Shown here: piece after piece, positions 63,060 through 64,000 of the stretch | Layout of the letters: every line of letters starts with the position of its first letter | Numbering within the stretch: the stretch's first letter is position 1 | Assembly (NCBI GenBank): GCA_039621445.1 | Contig: CP154956.1 | Location: forward strand, 8,679,443-8,743,442 | Length of the DNA: 64,000 nt | Direction of reading: 5' to 3' | From: Euglena gracilis | Taxonomy: Eukaryota; Euglenida; Euglenophyceae; Euglenales | Position numbers and translations under genes: made by a program | The notes under the pieces: model-generated | Database searches by the model: none | What the model saw: the letters and a program-made list of their open reading frames with translations, nothing else | What the model was told of the DNA's origin: nothing

Positions 63060-63925
63060 AGATTTTCTGGCTCATCTGGTCACTTTTGGCCACTTTTGGC
63101 AACTTTTGGCCCTTTTAGCTCGCTTTTGTCCCTTTTTGGGCCATTTGTCACCACAATTCACCCATTTTGACTTATTTTGACCATTTTTGGCCACTTTTTG
63201 CCCATTTCTGGTAATTTTTGGCCATTTTGTCCTGCTTTTGGGCCATTTTTTTGGGCCATTTTTGACCATTTAAAGCCATTTTCGACCTTTTTTTTTGTTA
63301 TTTTGCCCATTTTTTTTGTCTTTTTGGTCCAATTAGACCCTTTTTAAGCATTTTGCGCCAGTAAGTAAGTAAGTACGGTAACAAAACCTGCTAAGAGTGA
63401 GCAAAAACAGGGCATTTTGGGCTATTTCTGGCTTTTTTGGACCTTTTTTTGTTAGTTTTGCCCCCTTTTGGGAACTTTTTGGTCCATTTTGATAATTTTT
63501 GACCATTTTGTGCCAGTTTGTGGGATATCTTTTGGCCATTTCGACTATTTTTGGCCACTTTTAGGCCACGTTTGGCTGCTCTTGATTTCAAAAGGCAACA
63601 AAAAGACGTTTTAAGTGGTAAAAATGGCCAAAAGCAGAGAAATGTGGTCAAAAGTGGGCAAAAGAGGCCAAAAGTTGGTCAAAAGAGGTCAAAGAAAAGC
63701 AAAAGCTGGCCAAAAGCAGCCAAAGCACATCAAAAAGTGGGCTAAAGCAACAAAAGTGACCAAAAGAAAGCAAAAGGCAGCAAAAAATGGGCAAAGGCAG
63801 CAAAAAGTGACCAAAAGTCGGCAACAGCGGCCAAAAGCAGTCAAAAGCAGCAAAAAGTGGCCAAAAGCAGTCCAAAAGCATCAAAAATTAGCCAAACGCA
63901 GCGAAAAGTGGCCAAAAGTCGACAA
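63060..63925. repeat. Opposed TTTTGGCCA and TGGCCAAAA arrays
   Basis: 63060-63575 is T-rich with about 35 degenerate TTTTGGCCA(C/T)TTTTGG units; 63610-63925 is its A-rich complement (AAAGTGGCCAAAAGCAGC). Together they form a loose inverted repeat about 850 bp long around 63590. No gene. Confidence 0.85.
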
Positions 63926-64000
63926 CAGCGGATTGTGTGGTTGTGATATATGCTCATTTTTTGTTGACCTGCCCTACAGCCAACTATTTTACCGACCGCA

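Noticed and set aside
1-64000. rRNA genes, bacterial operons or plasmid features
   Set aside because: No conserved rRNA segments, Shine-Dalgarno-led gene strings or replication genes were seen.

Overview
This is a eukaryotic nuclear window that is almost entirely mobile-element debris, microsatellite and intron-like DNA. The evidence is spliceosomal-type acceptor and donor signals beside short GC-rich coding blocks, tRNA-like genes with internal promoter boxes, transposon classes restricted to eukaryotes (hAT-like, tyrosine-recombinase/Crypton-like, reverse transcriptase with RNase H), and very large simple repeats. Nothing fixes the species. A large-genome protist or alga would fit, but that is inference. 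I see no rRNA, CRISPR array or bacterial operon.

Layout. 1-2.3 kb: a frameshifted reverse transcriptase/RNase H relic, then a restriction-like endonuclease-type domain split by a 331-bp insertion. 2.8-10.6 kb: dispersed repeats, short inverted-repeat elements and (GA)n/(TA)n tracts, with a gag-like relic at 9.5-10.2 kb. 12.9-14.4 kb: a tyrosine recombinase relic interrupted by a hAT-like MITE. 14.6-17.3 kb: three tRNA-like genes. 18.6-22.6 kb: a reading frame with a 2A-type motif and a nested stack of MITEs. 23.1-24.2 kb: a second tyrosine recombinase relic cut by an inverted tandem-repeat element. 27-63 kb: about 25 short GC-rich exon candidates, all on the + strand, separated by long introns full of repeats. 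The last five form a recognisable ART-type mono-ADP-ribosyltransferase. 50-58 kb also holds two fold-back elements, a 168-bp near-perfect palindrome and a (CA)n tract of about 1.5 kb.

The strongest theme is a set of short terminal-inverted-repeat elements that share one design: a TA target duplication, an end of CCA.. or AAC.., a long C run, and then a short word specific to each family (TTATTGTCC, TAATTGAC, ATATAAGAC, AAATAAC, TAAACGAC, TGTCCAACGAC, TGTCCTTGACAC and others). The same arrangement is inverted at the far end after a G run. One member has an empty-site paralogue in the same window, which shows the TA duplication directly. These elements account for most of the striking poly-C/poly-G runs. 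The genes do not form an operon. If the + strand exons belong together, they describe one or a few large intron-rich genes ending in the ADP-ribosyltransferase domain. Intron content, and perhaps one exon, would then be shaped by the TIR elements.
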